From assembly GCA_947452875.1 (NCBI GenBank), contig CANGEZ010000101.1, forward strand, positions 1 to 7,048: a stretch of 7,048 bases of DNA, given 5' to 3'. Shown piece by piece: positions 6,994 to 7,048 of the stretch. The stretch comes from Chitinophagaceae bacterium (GTDB lineage Bacteria; Bacteroidota; Bacteroidia; Chitinophagales; Chitinophagaceae). The notes beneath the pieces are model-generated. The model worked only from the letters and a program-made list of their open reading frames with translations. It was not told the origin of the DNA and made no database searches. A program made the position numbers and the translations under genes. Positions within the stretch are counted from its first letter, which is position 1; the number at the start of each line of letters is the position of its first letter.

Positions 6994-7048
6994 TGCCATT
7001 TATCAAAACAGATTTTCCGGGATTATTTGTATTTGAACCTGTTGTTCA
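6993..7048 (+). CDS. rfbC: dTDP-4-dehydrorhamnose 3,5-epimerase, first 18 codons only
   Basis: The ATG at 6993 shares its A with the stop of the previous gene (TAATG). The 18 complete codons read MPFIKTDFPGLFVFEPVV, matching the RfbC/RmlC N-terminus, where a conserved strand of the form IKTxxPGLxxxEPxVF opens the cupin fold. The enzyme epimerises dTDP-4-keto-6-deoxyglucose at C3 and C5 for dTDP-L-rhamnose synthesis. The catalytic His and Tyr lie beyond the window and cannot be checked. A one-base stop/start overlap suggests translational coupling to the epimerase gene. If it is RfbC, rfbA, rfbB and rfbD would be expected downstream or elsewhere in the locus. Confidence 0.8.
   Translation, partial: MPFIKTDFPGLFVFEPVV

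Overview
The window looks like chromosomal DNA from a member of the Bacteroidota. The DNA is AT-rich and the protein sequences read like Bacteroidota homologues. Gene starts have no clear Shine-Dalgarno sequence, and both divergent genes are preceded by boxes fitting the phylum's TTG / TAnnTTTG promoter type. I cannot place it below phylum level.

Layout: positions 1-1067 (minus strand) hold most of a Kdo transferase gene (waaA/kdtA), cut by the left edge. Its reading frame is open all the way to position 1. A 114-bp divergent intergenic region (1068-1181) carries candidate promoters for both directions and an imperfect inverted repeat between them. From 1182 to the right edge is one tightly packed plus-strand operon of six genes: a WbpE-type sugar aminotransferase (1182-2309), UDP-glucose 6-dehydrogenase (2336-3673), UDP-glucuronate decarboxylase (3680-4666), a TviB/WbpO-type UDP-HexNAc 6-dehydrogenase (4692-5981), a WbpP/TviC-type UDP-HexNAc(A) 4-epimerase (5995-6993) and the first 18 codons of a dTDP-4-dehydrorhamnose 3,5-epimerase (6993-7048). 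Gaps are 26, 6, 25 and 13 bp, then a 1-bp overlap. No gene-free stretch exceeds 114 bp, and I saw no RNA genes, mobile elements, CRISPR arrays or terminators.

The genes work together as the nucleotide-sugar supply end of a surface polysaccharide locus (O-antigen, capsule or exopolysaccharide). Ugd plus the decarboxylase make UDP-glucuronate and then UDP-xylose. The second dehydrogenase plus the epimerase make UDP-GlcNAcA/UDP-GalNAcA. The aminotransferase belongs to the pathway for 2,3-diamino-uronic acids, whose other enzymes are not in the window. RfbC belongs to dTDP-rhamnose synthesis. The neighbouring Kdo transferase builds the LPS inner core, so the locus sits beside an envelope housekeeping gene. 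All enzymes belong to known families and I found no evidence of an undescribed system. The most interesting points are the intergenic dyad, the mixed sugar repertoire and the non-ATG starts.
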